Notes: a model not told the origin generated them from the letters alone. Positions 26,621-36,429 are shown, counted from the stretch's first letter. The stretch is 64,000 nt of DNA from Sinorhizobium glycinis (GCF_001651865.1 NZ_LPUX01000064.1:620001-684000); one strand, 5' to 3'. A program made the numbers and translations.

Positions 26621-28038
26621 AGTGAAATGACCTTGCCGGGATTGAGCAGATTTTCGGGGTCGAGCGCGCCCTTCAGGACCCGCATCAGCGCGATCTCGGC
26701 CTCGCTGCGGGCATGGCCCAGCCACTTCTTCTTCATCGTGCCGATGCCGTGCTCGGCCGAAATGCTGCCGCCCATCTCGCGCACGAGCCCGTAGACGATC
26801 GTGTCCATCGCGTCCTTGGGTTGCTCGCCAAGCGGCAGTCCCGCTACCCAGGCGACCAGATGCAGGTTTCCATCGCCGATATGCCCGTAATAGACGCTTT
26901 CGCAGCCAGGGATGCCCGCTTCGAGGGCCGTCTTGCAACGGCTCGCGAAGCTGTCCATACGGCCCACCTGGAGGCCAATATCGTAGGAGATGTGCGGTCC
27001 AAGCCCGGTACCGAATTCAGCGCAGGCGTCGCGCACCGCCCAGAAGTCCTTCACCTGAGCATGGGACTGGGCGACCGCTGCATCGGCCAGAATGCCGCTC
27101 TCCATCATCTCCTCCAGCCAGGATTGGAACCGCGCGGCATCGGTCGCCTCGTCGGATCCGTGCGTTTCGACCAGGACATAGAAACCGTGGCCGGAGGCGA
27201 CCGGCGACCGGACCTTCAGCCGCTCGGTGACGACCTGCCAATAATCGGGCCACATCACCTCGAACGCCGACAGGATGGGGCCGAGCCCGCTGCGGGCGCC
27301 CGCCAGGAGCGCCGCCACATCCGCGTAGCTCGACAGGGCGCAGAGGGCGGCCGTGGTGGAGCGCGGCTTGGGGAACAGCCGCAGGACCACCCGGGTGATG
27401 ATCCCGAGCGTGCCTTCCGATCCGATGAAAAGGTGCTTGAGATCGTAGCCGGCGTTGTTCTTCAGGAGCTTGTTGAGGTTCGTCAAGACGGTTCCATCCG
27501 GCAGGACCACTTCGAGGCCCAGAACGAGATCGCGTGTCATTCCGTAGCGGATGACGCGATTTCCGCCCGCATTGGTCGAGAGATTGCCGCCGATCGCGCA
27601 TGATCCGCGTGAGCCGAGATCGAGCGGGAACAGAAATCCCGCCTCATCGGCCGCCCTTTGCACCACCTCGAGCGGCGTGCCTGCCTTGACCGTCATCGTC
27701 GCGCTGACCGGATCGATCTCCTCGATGCCGACCATGCGCTCGAGCGAGATGGCGACCCAGCCCGGCTCGGGCGTTGCGCCGCCGCAGAGTCCCGTCAAGC
27801 CGCCCTGGGGCACGAAGGGCAGCCGGGCGGCCCGGCAGGTCGCAATGGCGCGCGCCGCTTCCTCGGAATTGCTGGGCCGCAATACGGCCAAGGGCTGAGC
27901 GGGAGGCTTGCTGCTCCAGTCGTTCCTGTTGCGCAAGGGAATGTCGTTGCCGGTCAGGACCGCCTGAGCCCCGAGTTCGACCCTCAATTCCTCGAGCGCG
28001 TCCTCCCCGGGACGACCACGTTCCACAGCATCCATCAT
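26617..28038 (-). CDS. FAD-linked D-2-hydroxyacid dehydrogenase (GlcD/D2HGDH family)
   Basis: The 473-residue flavoprotein has an N-terminal VAO-type FAD domain (about 45-225) with PQGGLTGLCGGATPEP, the pyrophosphate loop GGNLSTNAGG and GSEGTLGIITRVVLRLFPKP. The C-terminal FAD-oxidase domain carries the metal-binding motifs YYGHIGDGNLH and EHGIGTMKKKWL. The family oxidises D-lactate, glycolate, D-2-hydroxyglutarate or related acids to 2-oxo acids, passing electrons to a carrier protein or quinone. It is the first gene of an operon with three TRAP genes and a GntR regulator. It probably oxidises the imported acid; the exact substrate is open. Confidence 0.9.
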   Translation of the reverse strand: MMDAVERGRPGEDALEELRVELGAQAVLTGNDIPLRNRNDWSSKPPAQPLAVLRPSNSEEAARAIATCRAARLPFVPQGGLTGLCGGATPEPGWVAISLERMVGIEEIDPVSATMTVKAGTPLEVVQRAADEAGFLFPLDLGSRGSCAIGGNLSTNAGGNRVIRYGMTRDLVLGLEVVLPDGTVLTNLNKLLKNNAGYDLKHLFIGSEGTLGIITRVVLRLFPKPRSTTAALCALSSYADVAALLAGARSGLGPILSAFEVMWPDYWQVVTERLKVRSPVASGHGFYVLVETHGSDEATDAARFQSWLEEMMESGILADAAVAQSHAQVKDFWAVRDACAEFGTGLGPHISYDIGLQVGRMDSFASRCKTALEAGIPGCESVYYGHIGDGNLHLVAWVAGLPLGEQPKDAMDTIVYGLVREMGGSISAEHGIGTMKKKWLGHARSEAEIALMRVLKGALDPENLLNPGKVISL

Positions 28039-28056
28039 TCGCGTCTTTTCTTGTAT

Positions 28057-28075
28057 GTAAGGTACTGTACCTTAC
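28057..28075. promoter_or_regulatory. Perfect palindrome, candidate GntR operator of the TRAP operon
   Basis: GTAAGGTA-CTG-TACCTTAC is a perfect 8+3+8 dyad, 19 bp upstream of the flavoprotein start. FCD-type GntR regulators bind short dyads of this size near promoters. The regulator encoded at the far end of the operon is the likely ligand. This is inferred from position. Confidence 0.7.
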
Positions 28076-28372
28076 GAGACGCGGGTCATATGTCAAGCTC
28101 CGCTAACGCAACATTCGCCGGGCTTGCGCGGCCAAGTGCCAGAGGAAGGGGAATATCGCGATGGAGAGAGCCGGTCGCTTCGCCTTTTCGCGGCAATGAC
28201 CACGCCGTTTTGGCCGGACGCCCGCAGCCGCGTCGCTTGTCGACCCGCCCGGCGTCGCGCGGGTCAACCGCGGCGGCATCACCCAAAGACAATGTCGCGC
28301 GCTCTGCGACATGTTTTTGCGGATGATTCGCGTTATAGGTCGGACGTTGATCGGCATAGCGTGGAGGTGATC

Positions 28373-28807
28373 ATGAAGGCTCGTATCAAATGGGTGGAAG
28401 GGCGGACCTTTGTCGGCCAGTCCGGTAGCGGGCACAATGTCGTGCTCGGGACGGCTTTCGGACCGGAGGGAAGCACCCCGGGGCCAAGTCCCATGGAGCT
28501 GGTGCTGATCGGTACCGGGGGCTGCTCGGCCTTCGATGTCGTTCACATCCTCGAAAAGGGTCGCCAGCCGGTGGAGGATTGTACCGTCGAGCTCAGCGCA
28601 GACCGGGCGGATCAGGAGCCGAAAGTGTTCACCCGCATTCACATGCACTTCGTGGTCAAGGGGCGCGGGCTTGCAGCAAACAAGGTCGAACGCGCGATCG
28701 CGCTGTCGATAGAGAAATATTGCTCCGCCTCGGCAATGCTCGCCAGGACGGCGACGATCACCCACGACTTCGAGGTCGTCGATACCGCTGCCGTCGAGGC
28801 GGACTGA
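28373..28807 (+). CDS. OsmC-family peroxide-reducing protein
   Basis: The ATG at 28373 follows GGAGGTGATC; the longer upstream frame has no support. The 144-residue protein belongs to the OsmC/Ohr superfamily, closest in layout to the YhfA-like OsmC branch. Its two redox cysteines are in TGGCSAFDVV (about residue 51) and EKYCSASAML (about residue 113). Such proteins reduce organic or inorganic peroxides with thiols such as lipoylated proteins. It is divergent from the TRAP operon across about 330 bp and is monocistronic. Confidence 0.88.
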   Translation: MKARIKWVEGRTFVGQSGSGHNVVLGTAFGPEGSTPGPSPMELVLIGTGGCSAFDVVHILEKGRQPVEDCTVELSADRADQEPKVFTRIHMHFVVKGRGLAANKVERAIALSIEKYCSASAMLARTATITHDFEVVDTAAVEAD

Positions 28808-28880
28808 TTTGCAAAATCGCCGATGAAGCCCTGTAATCGGGAGTGGGAGACGGCTCGTCTCTCACGTCTTCCGGATCAGG

Positions 28881-29141
28881 TTAGCTGATCAAGGTGCCCC
28901 AACCGGGATCCCATTGGACGTCCTCGACAAGTTCCACATAAATCGGCGTTTCACCCCGACTATGGGCTCTTGCCAGCCGGAAAGCGGCATCCGGCTCCAT
29001 TTCCTCGCCGGGGAAGATAATGTCCTCCTCGGACGGATCGGTGACCTGCCGTACATATCCTCTGACTTCGTCGCCATAGCGGTAGAGCTTGACAATGATT
29101 GCGCCCGGCACGGGATTGTCGGGCAACTGTTGGATCGGCAT
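28881..29141 (-). CDS. Small acidic protein, function unknown
   Basis: The 86-residue frame starts at 29141 after GAGGAGAGACGCGC. The sequence begins MPIQQLPDNPVPGAIIVKLY, is acidic in the middle (DPSEEDIIFPGEEMEPD) and ends in WDPGWGTLIS. It has no signal peptide or membrane helix. I do not recognise the family. Good ribosome site and composition argue that it is real. The proline-rich small gene upstream on the same strand could be co-transcribed. Confidence 0.65.
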   Translation of the reverse strand: MPIQQLPDNPVPGAIIVKLYRYGDEVRGYVRQVTDPSEEDIIFPGEEMEPDAAFRLARAHSRGETPIYVELVEDVQWDPGWGTLIS

Positions 29142-29251
29142 GCGCGTCTCTCCTCTGCAGGAGCCGGCGACATCTATCTCGTCACCGCAAAACGGGCCCG
29201 TCTGTTCCTCGGGCCAGCGAAGGACAGGCGGCCCTGCTTCGCGCCCGGCGT

Positions 29252-29434
29252 CTAAGCCATTCCGGCCGGGTCGCCGATCGGCAGCAAGGCAGGATCCGTC
29301 GGGTTCTTGTCATCCTCCGGCTTTTTTGCCGGCGGCTCGCGGGGAGGCTCCTGGCCGCGGTCCGGTCTGGCCGGAGTGCCCTGTGGCTTTCTCGGAGTTT
29401 CGGCGGGGGTGGGAGTGGGATCTCTCTTCGGCAT
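29252..29434 (-). CDS. Proline-rich small protein (60 aa), probably disordered
   Basis: The frame starts at 29434 after AAAGGACAACACG. It encodes a product rich in Pro, Lys, Asp and Arg (MPKRDPTPTPAETPRKPQGT at the start; PALLPIGDPAGMA at the end). The composition predicts no fold. Function unknown. The strong ribosome site is the main argument that it is expressed. Confidence 0.55.
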   Translation of the reverse strand: MPKRDPTPTPAETPRKPQGTPARPDRGQEPPREPPAKKPEDDKNPTDPALLPIGDPAGMA

Positions 29435-29727
29435 CGTGTTGTCCTTTCGTCAAGGACAACGACCACATGCTGCGATGGTTCCTGCTGCGTGTTTCTATAA
29501 ATCGAAGCCGACTTCGGGAGAAGGATGTGCAGCTCCGCCGGCGCGAGCAGGACATCGCCCGCATTTTGGGGGGTGCGCCGAGGACGTGTCGACCGACCGT
29601 AACGTCGGATACGGCAGAAGACCACCTTTGACCTTTGCAAACCCATTCGCCAGCGCGACCGGTCGGCGCTTTCGGCGATCGGTCGCCTGCCACGTCAATA
29701 TTATACCATGCTACGTCGGAAGGAGCG

Positions 29728-29939
29728 ATGCCCCTGGAAATCCGCAAAACCCTGCTGCAGGTGGAGACGACGCTGATCGAAGGCGGAAAGGCGCAACAGC
29801 ATCCATGGCGACGCAGACCGCCAAGGGCGACGCGCTGGCAGTCCGCCTTCCCCTCGGCCATGAGGCGATTTCCAGCCTAAACCGCGGCGACAGCGTCTGG
29901 CTCGGCTTCGATCCGGGATCGGCGCACGTCTTCTGCTGA
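29728..29939 (+). pseudogene. Fused gene remnants: DUF1185 N-terminus and ABC-ATPase TOBE C-terminus
   Basis: An ATG at 29728 after GGAAGGAGCG opens MPLEIRKTLLQVETTLIEGG, which resembles the N-terminus of the amino-acid-synthesis (DUF1185) family, but the frame degenerates after about 25 residues into Arg-rich shadow. From 29805, in a different frame, the sequence reads ALAVRLPLGHEAISSLNRGD and VWLGFDPGSAHVFC, then stop. That is the TOBE-domain end of a polyamine/opine-type ABC ATPase (usual pattern: GDxVWLGFDP...AHVF). Both pieces are too short to be functional. They look like leftovers of a deleted transport/catabolic cluster. Confidence 0.6.
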
Positions 29940-29969
29940 AGCGTTGGGCGCTCCGGCGCGAAAGATGTC

Positions 29970-30107
29970 TTACCGGTAGGTGGTGGGAACCAGTGCCGCC
30001 CTGTTCGGCGGCGCTTCCACCGCTGTTCGGTCGACAGCAAGAATGCTCATCACGAGAGAGATGAGGACGAGTATCAGCGTCATGAATGCGATGCCTGCCT
30101 TATCCAT
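29970..30107 (-). CDS. Small single-pass membrane protein (45 aa)
   Basis: An ATG at 30105-30107, preceded by GATGGGGG, opens a 45-codon frame ending in TAA. It begins MDKAGIAFMT, continues with a 15-residue hydrophobic helix (LILVLISLVMSILAV), then a polar tail ending VPTTYR. The charge pattern fits an inner-membrane peptide with one helix. I do not recognise a family. Translation is supported by frame composition and the purine-rich leader only. Confidence 0.5.
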   Translation of the reverse strand: MDKAGIAFMTLILVLISLVMSILAVDRTAVEAPPNRAALVPTTYR

Positions 30108-30352
30108 CCCCCATCATGATCGGTGGAATGCGAGCAAACCGGGGCGGCGGCGGCCAAGAATTTCACCGATGTCAATCACGGTTAATATTGTCTGAAGTGA
30201 GCTTGGCCTTCTTCACCTTGCGCCGCCTCATGCGCCTTCTCGCGAGAAGGCCCTCGTCCGCTTTACACTCGGGGTTTTGAGTGCGGAAACCGCGCTGGCG
30301 GAGGTGCCCTATGCGAGAGCACCGCCTTGAGCCGGAAAGGCCGGAGATACCG
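30108..30352. other. Intergenic region, no gene seen
   Basis: About 245 bases between a small membrane gene and the tail of the molybdenum hydroxylase operon. A relatively AT-rich patch near 30170-30195 (CACGGTTAATATTGTC) could hold the promoter for the small minus-strand gene. Nothing else is recognisable. Confidence 0.4.
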
Positions 30353-30526
30353 TTACCCCGCTTTGGCGCCTTGCTGTTCGGCCAGGAGCGCCTCGGCGAT
30401 CGCCGCGGCATTCTTGACAGGGAAACCGAATAGCCAGGGGACCACGACGGGGTTTCGCGGCACCCTCAGCTGGCTTTCCGCAATGCTGCCCGGCCGGCCA
30501 TCCGGCCAGCCGGGCAGGCAGGTCAT
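30353..30526 (-). CDS. Short coupled frame after the molybdenum subunit (57 aa), doubtful
   Basis: The stop of the molybdenum-subunit gene overlaps a new ATG (ATGA), opening 57 codons: a Cys/Pro/Gly-rich start, then VPRNPVVVPWLFGFPVKNAA and a short Ala-rich helix. The first third coincides with a GC-rich inverted repeat (CTGCCCGGC / GCCGGGCAG), so this may instead be the transcript's 3' hairpin. No family recognised. Confidence 0.25.
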   Translation of the reverse strand: MTCLPGWPDGRPGSIAESQLRVPRNPVVVPWLFGFPVKNAAAIAEALLAEQQGAKAG

Positions 30527-32736
30527 GCGTTCAGCGACTTCGAGAAAGGCATGACGCGGATCCGCTTGCCGAGTGCCTTGTAGGCGGCATTGGCAACGGC
30601 AGGGCCGATCGGCGGTACGCCGGGTTCGCCGATACCCGAGGGCGGGTTGGCGGAGGCGACGATGTGGACCTCGACCGCCGGCATCGCATCGATCCGAAGC
30701 GGCGTGTAGAGGTCGAAATTGCCCTGGTCGACCTGGCCGTCGGTCAGCGTGATCTCCTCGCCCAGAATGGCGCTGAGCCCGAAGCCGATGCCGCCCTCGA
30801 CCTGGGCGCGAACCTGGTCCGGATTGACCGCCAGGCCGCAATCGACGGCGGCGACGACGCGCTCGACCTTGATCTGACTGTTCCCATCGGTCGAAACCTC
30901 GGCGATCTCGGCCACCACGGAGCCGAAGCTCTCGGCGACGGCAACGCCGCGGAACCGGCCTTGCGGCAATGGCTTCTCCCATTCCGCCTTTTCCGCCGCA
31001 AGCTTCAGCACGGTCGCGTGGCGCGAGCCCGGCTCGAGCATGGAGAGACGGAATTCGATCGGGTCGCGTCCCGCCGCCTCGGCGACTTCATCGAGGAAGG
31101 TTTCGGCCGCAAAGGCGGTGTGGGTAGAACCGACCGAGCGCCACCACAGGACCGGAACGCCGACCTCCGTGCTCGTCAGGCCGACCGTCTGGTTGGGAAT
31201 GGCATAGGGCAGGTTGTGCGCCCCCTCGACGGAGGTCGGGTCGACCCCGTTCTTGACCATGCCCTCGAATGCCGTCTTTGCCACGATGGATTGGCCGACG
31301 ATGTGATCGGTCCAGGCCACGAGTTTTCCACCGTCGTCGATGCCGGCCTTGAGGCTGTGGACATAGGCGGGTCGATAGCGGCCGCCCCGCATGTCGTCCT
31401 CGCGCGTCCATTGCAGCTTTACCGGCGCACGGAAACCGATGGCCTTGGCTATGTGTACGGCCTCGACGACAACGTCACCGTCGAACACGGCCCGCCGGCC
31501 GAAGCTGCCGCCGGTCTTCATGACGTGGAGGCGGACCTTTTCGGGAGCGATCCCGGCCACATCCCCGGCGAGTTTCTGGTATACGTCGGTGAACTGGTGC
31601 CCGCCCCAGATTTCCAGCGTGCCGTCGTCGTTCATGCGTGCGACCGCGTTCAGCGGTTCCATCGCCGCATGCGCCAGATAGGGGAACTCGAAGCTCGCCT
31701 CGATCACCTTGGCGGCCTTGGCAAATTCCGCCTCGGCGTCGCCGTCCTTGCGCGCGACCGCCGCCGGCGGCTTCTTCACGAGATCGCGGTACATGGACAT
31801 GACCTGCTGCGTTCCACGCTTTTCCGCGCCTGCCTCGTCCCACTCGACGGTGACCGCCTCGCGCCCCTTGATCGCCGCCCACATGTGCTCGCCGACCACA
31901 GCGATGCCACGCGGCGTTTCGACCACGTCCACCACGCCCTTGACGGCGCGCGCGGCCGCCGCATCGAAGGACTTCACCTTCGCGCCGAAGAGCGGCGGAT
32001 GGATCATCACCGCGGTCAGCAGGCCGGGTAGCTTGACGTCGATCGTGTACTGCTCGGTGCCGTTCGCCTTGCGGGCGCTGTCGAAGCGCTTCAGTTCGGA
32101 ATTGCCGATCAGCTTCCAGTCGCTCGGCTGCTTGAGATTCACGTCGGCCGGCATAGGCATCGTCGCGGCCTTGGCGGCAAAGGCGCCGAAACCGCCGCTC
32201 TTGCCGGAGGGATGGGAGAGAACGCCTTTCTCGACGGCGATCTCCGCCGCCTCGACGTTCCATTCGGAGGCTGCCGCGGCGACCAACATGGCGCGGGCCG
32301 CAGCGCCCGCTTTGCGGTAGCGTTCCCACGAGGTCACCATGGAGGTCGAGCCGCCCGTGCCCTGCATGGCGCCGCCAAAGGCGATATTGCCATAGGCCGG
32401 TAGATTGCCGGCAGCACCCTTCACGTCGATCGTCGACCAGTCGGCATCGAGTTCCTCGGCCACCAGCGTGGCGATGCCGTTGTAGGAACCTTGCCCCATC
32501 TCGAACTGCGAGGAAAGGACGGTCACCTTCCCATCCCCGTCGATCGTGACATAAGGAGAAAAGGCATGCGCGCCTGCCTCAGGCGTCTCGCTCGCTGCGG
32601 CTGGCGACGCGGAGAGGAGGCGGAAGCCGATGGCGAGACCGGTGCCGGTCGCCAGCGCGCCGATCAGGAATTGCCGACGCGAAGCCTCGACGCGGGCGGC
32701 GGGGAAGGTAAGCGATTGCATCAGTTTCGGTAGCAT
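30523..32736 (-). CDS. Molybdopterin-binding aldehyde/isoquinoline-type oxidoreductase, large subunit (IorB-like)
   Basis: The 737-residue protein belongs to the xanthine-oxidase family in its membrane-exported IorB branch. The N-terminus has a twin-arginine-type signal with [13 protein letters not shown] near residues 19-31. Motifs for molybdopterin-cytosine-dinucleotide binding include [33 protein letters not shown] and, near the end, [17 protein letters not shown], where the Glu is the family's catalytic base. Such enzymes hydroxylate aldehydes or N-heterocycles, with electrons leaving through the 2Fe-2S subunit encoded just upstream (3-bp gap). The substrate is unknown. An ATG at 32721 is an alternative start. 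Confidence 0.88.
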   Translation of the reverse strand: MLPKLMQSLTFPAARVEASRRQFLIGALATGTGLAIGFRLLSASPAAASETPEAGAHAFSPYVTIDGDGKVTVLSSQFEMGQGSYNGIATLVAEELDADWSTIDVKGAAGNLPAYGNIAFGGAMQGTGGSTSMVTSWERYRKAGAAARAMLVAAAASEWNVEAAEIAVEKGVLSHPSGKSGGFGAFAAKAATMPMPADVNLKQPSDWKLIGNSELKRFDSARKANGTEQYTIDVKLPGLLTAVMIHPPLFGAKVKSFDAAAARAVKGVVDVVETPRGIAVVGEHMWAAIKGREAVTVEWDEAGAEKRGTQQVMSMYRDLVKKPPAAVARKDGDAEAEFAKAAKVIEASFEFPYLAHAAMEPLNAVARMNDDGTLEIWGGHQFTDVYQKLAGDVAGIAPEKVRLHVMKTGGSFGRRAVFDGDVVVEAVHIAKAIGFRAPVKLQWTREDDMRGGRYRPAYVHSLKAGIDDGGKLVAWTDHIVGQSIVAKTAFEGMVKNGVDPTSVEGAHNLPYAIPNQTVGLTSTEVGVPVLWWRSVGSTHTAFAAETFLDEVAEAAGRDPIEFRLSMLEPGSRHATVLKLAAEKAEWEKPLPQGRFRGVAVAESFGSVVAEIAEVSTDGNSQIKVERVVAAVDCGLAVNPDQVRAQVEGGIGFGLSAILGEEITLTDGQVDQGNFDLYTPLRIDAMPAVEVHIVASANPPSGIGEPGVPPIGPAVANAAYKALGKRIRVMPFSKSLNA

Positions 32737-32739
32737 GGC

Positions 32740-33198
32740 TCAGCCCTCCAGACGCTTTGCGGCTTCGTGAATGCCGGCACGGATGCGATGATAGGTGGCG
32801 CAACGACAGAGATTGCCGGACATGGCGGCGTCGATATCCTCGTCGCTGGGCTTCGGATTGTTGGTCAGCAGGTCGGTCGCCGACATGATCTGGCCCGACT
32901 GGCAGTAGCCGCATTGCGGGACGTCGAGATCGGCCCAGACGGACTGGACCGCTTCCGCGACCTTGCCCTTCAGGCCCTCGATGGTGGTTACCTGAGCGCC
33001 TTCGATGTCGCCAATCAGCGTCTGGCAGGAACGGACCGGCGAGCCGTCGACATGGACGGTGCAGGCGCCGCATTGCGCCATGCCGCAGCCGAATTTCGTG
33101 CCTGTTAATCCAACCAGATCGCGGATCACCCAAAGAAGCGGCATATCCGCCTCGGCCTCGACCGTATGCTCGACGCCGTTGATCGTCACAATTGCCAT
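32740..33198 (-). CDS. 2Fe-2S iron-sulfur subunit of molybdenum hydroxylase (IorA-like)
   Basis: The start at 33198 ([20 protein letters not shown]) follows GAGGAGAACACC. The 152-residue protein has the two-domain layout of this family. The plant-type ferredoxin cluster is [12 protein letters not shown] with a fourth Cys in RSCQTL, and the helical-bundle cluster is [11 protein letters not shown] with [12 protein letters not shown]. It passes electrons from the molybdenum centre to an outside acceptor, often a cytochrome. It forms an operon with the large subunit. Confidence 0.93.
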   Translation of the reverse strand: MAIVTINGVEHTVEAEADMPLLWVIRDLVGLTGTKFGCGMAQCGACTVHVDGSPVRSCQTLIGDIEGAQVTTIEGLKGKVAEAVQSVWADLDVPQCGYCQSGQIMSATDLLTNNPKPSDEDIDAAMSGNLCRCATYHRIRAGIHEAAKRLEG

Positions 33199-33394
33199 GG
33201 TGTTCTCCTCGCGTTGAGGCGCGGGGTCCAGACAGGTGCAACCATGCCTCCTCACGCGCCGCAGCCATTCGCCAGGCTGCGGCCGCAGCTTAGAAGACCG
33301 CCCTCACGTTCGGTAGATTCGATCCTGTCGGATTGTTGCCTATTCCTGTCGTGGTGACGGAATTGTGATCATCGGCCGGTCCGCGCCGCGGCGG

Positions 33395-34363
33395 CTAACC
33401 GATGGAATCGCCTTTGGTCGCATCGCTGGAGTTGAGGATTGCCTTGATGTCGCGCAGCGGCGGGTGGCCGAAAGCGCGTCGATATTCGCGGCTGAACTGG
33501 GTCGGGCTCTCGTATCCGACCCTGAGGGCGGCAGTGGCCGCGTCAAGCGATTCGGACAGCATCAGTTCCCGCGCGTGGTGCAGGCGCAGGTGCTTCTGGA
33601 ACTGCAGCGGGCTCATGGCGGTCATGGCGCGGAAATGGTGGTGCAGCGTCGAGACCCCCATGTTGGCGATCTCCGCCAGCTCTTCGACGCGCAGCGGACG
33701 GGTGTAGTTCTCCTTCAGCCAGGCGATCGCCCTGGCGACGCGGTTGCTGTTTGTGCCGGCAAGCGCGAATCGCCTGAGCCGCGCGCCTTGCTCGCCGGTG
33801 AGCAGCCGGTAGAGGATCTCGTTGTGAATGTGATTGGCCAGAAACGGGATGTCCGCGGGCGCATTCGCAAGCGAGATCAGTCTTAGAAACGCGTCGAACA
33901 GTTGAGGCGTTGCGGCGCCGACGGCAACGCCGACGAGGTCGCGTTCGGGCACGTCCGACGGATGCAGGTCATGGTCGGCGATGATCCGCCGCAATTTTTC
34001 GAGGTCGAGCCGAAGCGAAGCTGCCACATAGGGCTCGTCGACGCTCGCCTCGCAGATCTGCCCTGTCGCCGGCAGTCCGAGAGCCGTCAGGAAAAAGCAG
34101 GATTCGTCGTAGACCAGAGTCTGGCCGCCGACATGGACGCGCTTGCTCCCCTTGATGATCAACGACAGGCTCGGCTCATAGACGGCGGAGAAGGGGCCGG
34201 CCGGTTCGACGACGCGATAGAGCGAAAGCCCCGGAACCGCGTGGCTGTAGCGCAGACCGTCCCATGGCAGTTTCGCAAGTTCGTCGAGGATGCGCGCTCG
34301 CAGCGGCCCGGTTTCGTCGCGCAGGCGCTGTCGCTGACTGCTGATCGCCTCGCTCATGGGCAT
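33395..34363 (-). CDS. AraC-family transcriptional regulator
   Basis: The start at 34363 (MPMSEAISSQRQRLRD) follows GGAGGGAG; the longer frame upstream runs into the promoter region. The 322-residue protein has an N-terminal AraC_N cupin-like domain (about 35-190) and two C-terminal helix-turn-helix motifs: RVEELAEIANMGVSTLHHHF and the signature ALRVGYESPTQFSREYRRAF. It lies 196 bp upstream of the two molybdenum-hydroxylase genes on the same strand and probably activates them. It is divergent from apnO across 167 bp, so a role there is possible but less likely given the GntR regulator. Confidence 0.9.
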   Translation of the reverse strand: MPMSEAISSQRQRLRDETGPLRARILDELAKLPWDGLRYSHAVPGLSLYRVVEPAGPFSAVYEPSLSLIIKGSKRVHVGGQTLVYDESCFFLTALGLPATGQICEASVDEPYVAASLRLDLEKLRRIIADHDLHPSDVPERDLVGVAVGAATPQLFDAFLRLISLANAPADIPFLANHIHNEILYRLLTGEQGARLRRFALAGTNSNRVARAIAWLKENYTRPLRVEELAEIANMGVSTLHHHFRAMTAMSPLQFQKHLRLHHARELMLSESLDAATAALRVGYESPTQFSREYRRAFGHPPLRDIKAILNSSDATKGDSIG

Positions 34364-34476
34364 GAGTTCTCTCCCTCCTGCGGTCCGATGGCAATTCATC
34401 TCTTTATCACATTCTTTTGTAGTCAGCAGAATTAGGCAAGAAGCGCCCAAAGAAATTTCACCTGATATACTCATTG

Positions 34477-34492
34477 ACTCATCATACCAGTT
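34477..34492 (-). promoter_or_regulatory. Candidate operator of the apiose regulon, copy 1
   Basis: Read on the minus strand this is AACTGGTATGATGAGT. It matches 15 of 16 bases with the sequence at 50688-50703 upstream of oiaX. It contains a TGGTAT half-site of the kind bound by FadR-subfamily GntR regulators of sugar-acid operons and nearly fits TNGTNNNACNA. It ends 38 bp before the apnO start. Confidence 0.65.
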
Positions 34493-34530
34493 CCTCTATC
34501 GCTTCCATCAGCGACATGCGGGAGATGCAC

Positions 34531-35358
34531 ATGACTTCGATTGCCTTACTGGGCGCAGGCGGCAAAATGGGATGCCGGCTGGCCAGGAACCTCAAGGGCT
34601 CGCGCTTCGACGTTCGCCACGTCGAGGTGAGCGAGACCGGCAAAGCGCGGCTGGCCAAGGAGCTCGGGATCGAGGCGGTTTCGCTTGACGCCGCGCTTGA
34701 CGGTGCGGAGGTCGTGATCCTTGCTGTTCCGGATACGGCAATCGGCAAGGTCGCCACCGGCATCGTCGACAGGCTGAAGCCCGGCACGACGATAATCGTC
34801 CTCGATGCGGCCGCACCCTTTGCCGGTCATCTGCCGAAGCGCGAAGACCTCACCTATTTCGTCACCCATCCCTGCCATCCGCCGATCTTCAACGACGAGA
34901 CGGAGCTTGCCGCGCGCAAGGACCACTTCGGCGGCGTCGCCGCCAAGCAGCACATCGTCTCCGCGCTGATGCAGGGGCCGGAGGCGGACTACGCCAAGGG
35001 CGAGGAGATCGCCAGGATCATCTGGGCGCCGGTGATGCGCTCGCACCGCGTCACCGTCGAGCAGATGGCTTTGCTGGAGCCCGGCCTGTCCGAGACGGTC
35101 TGCGCCTCGCTGCTCGTGGTCATGCGCGAGGCGATGGACGAATGCGTCGCCCGCGGCGTGCCGAAGGAGGCGGCGCGCGACTTCCTGCTCGGCCACATGA
35201 ACGTGCTCGGCGCGGTGATCTTCGAGGAAGTCGAGGGCGTCTTCTCGGACGCCTGCAACAAGGCGATCGAATTCGGCAAGCCGATGCTGATGCGCGACGA
35301 CTGGAAGCGCGTCTTCGAGCCGCAGGAAATCGCCGACAGCATCCGTCGCATCACCTGA
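34531..35358 (+). CDS. apnO: D-apionate oxidoisomerase
   Basis: The ATG at 34531 (MTSIALLGAGGKMGCRLARN) follows CGGGAGATGCAC. The 275-residue protein has an N-terminal Rossmann NAD(P) site (GAGGKMG) and a C-terminal phosphogluconate-dehydrogenase-like domain with THPCHPPIF and the helix MREAMDECVARGVP. This family was assigned as ApnO in the published D-apiose work (Carter et al.), converting D-apionate to 3-oxo-isoapionate with oxidation and rearrangement. The assignment here rests on family resemblance plus linkage with ApsD-, ApnL-, OiaK- and RuBisCO-like genes in this window. It heads the plus-strand arm of the cluster, with a candidate operator upstream and a hairpin downstream. Confidence 0.82.
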   Translation: MTSIALLGAGGKMGCRLARNLKGSRFDVRHVEVSETGKARLAKELGIEAVSLDAALDGAEVVILAVPDTAIGKVATGIVDRLKPGTTIIVLDAAAPFAGHLPKREDLTYFVTHPCHPPIFNDETELAARKDHFGGVAAKQHIVSALMQGPEADYAKGEEIARIIWAPVMRSHRVTVEQMALLEPGLSETVCASLLVVMREAMDECVARGVPKEAARDFLLGHMNVLGAVIFEEVEGVFSDACNKAIEFGKPMLMRDDWKRVFEPQEIADSIRRIT

Positions 35359-35368
35359 TTCACCAAAA

Positions 35369-35399
35369 CCGGAGCCCTTGGGCCAGCTCCGGCCGTTTT
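35369..35399 (+). terminator. Hairpin with short U-tract between apnO and the transporter genes
   Basis: CCGGAGC and GCTCCGG form a 7-bp stem around a 10-nt loop, followed by CCGTTTT; the preceding AAAA could extend pairing with TTTT. It resembles an intrinsic terminator inside the arm and may reduce read-through from apnO into the transporter genes. Confidence 0.55.
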
Positions 35400-35420
35400 C
35401 AACCTGGGAGGAGAGAATAG

Positions 35421-36362
<942 letters not shown>

Positions 36363-36371
36363 TCATGAAAA

Positions 36372-36405
36372 GGCGCGCGATCGGCGGAAAGCTGGATCGC
36401 GCGCC
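36372..36405 (+). terminator. Stem-loop after the sugar-binding-protein gene
   Basis: A perfect 11-bp stem GGCGCGCGATC / GATCGCGCGCC with a 12-nt loop, followed by GGCTTTCCC. It lies 10 bp after the binding-protein stop. It probably stabilises that mRNA segment or attenuates the genes downstream, giving more binding protein than permease. Confidence 0.65.
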
Positions 36406-36429
36406 GGCTTTCCCATGGAGTAGGGTTCG

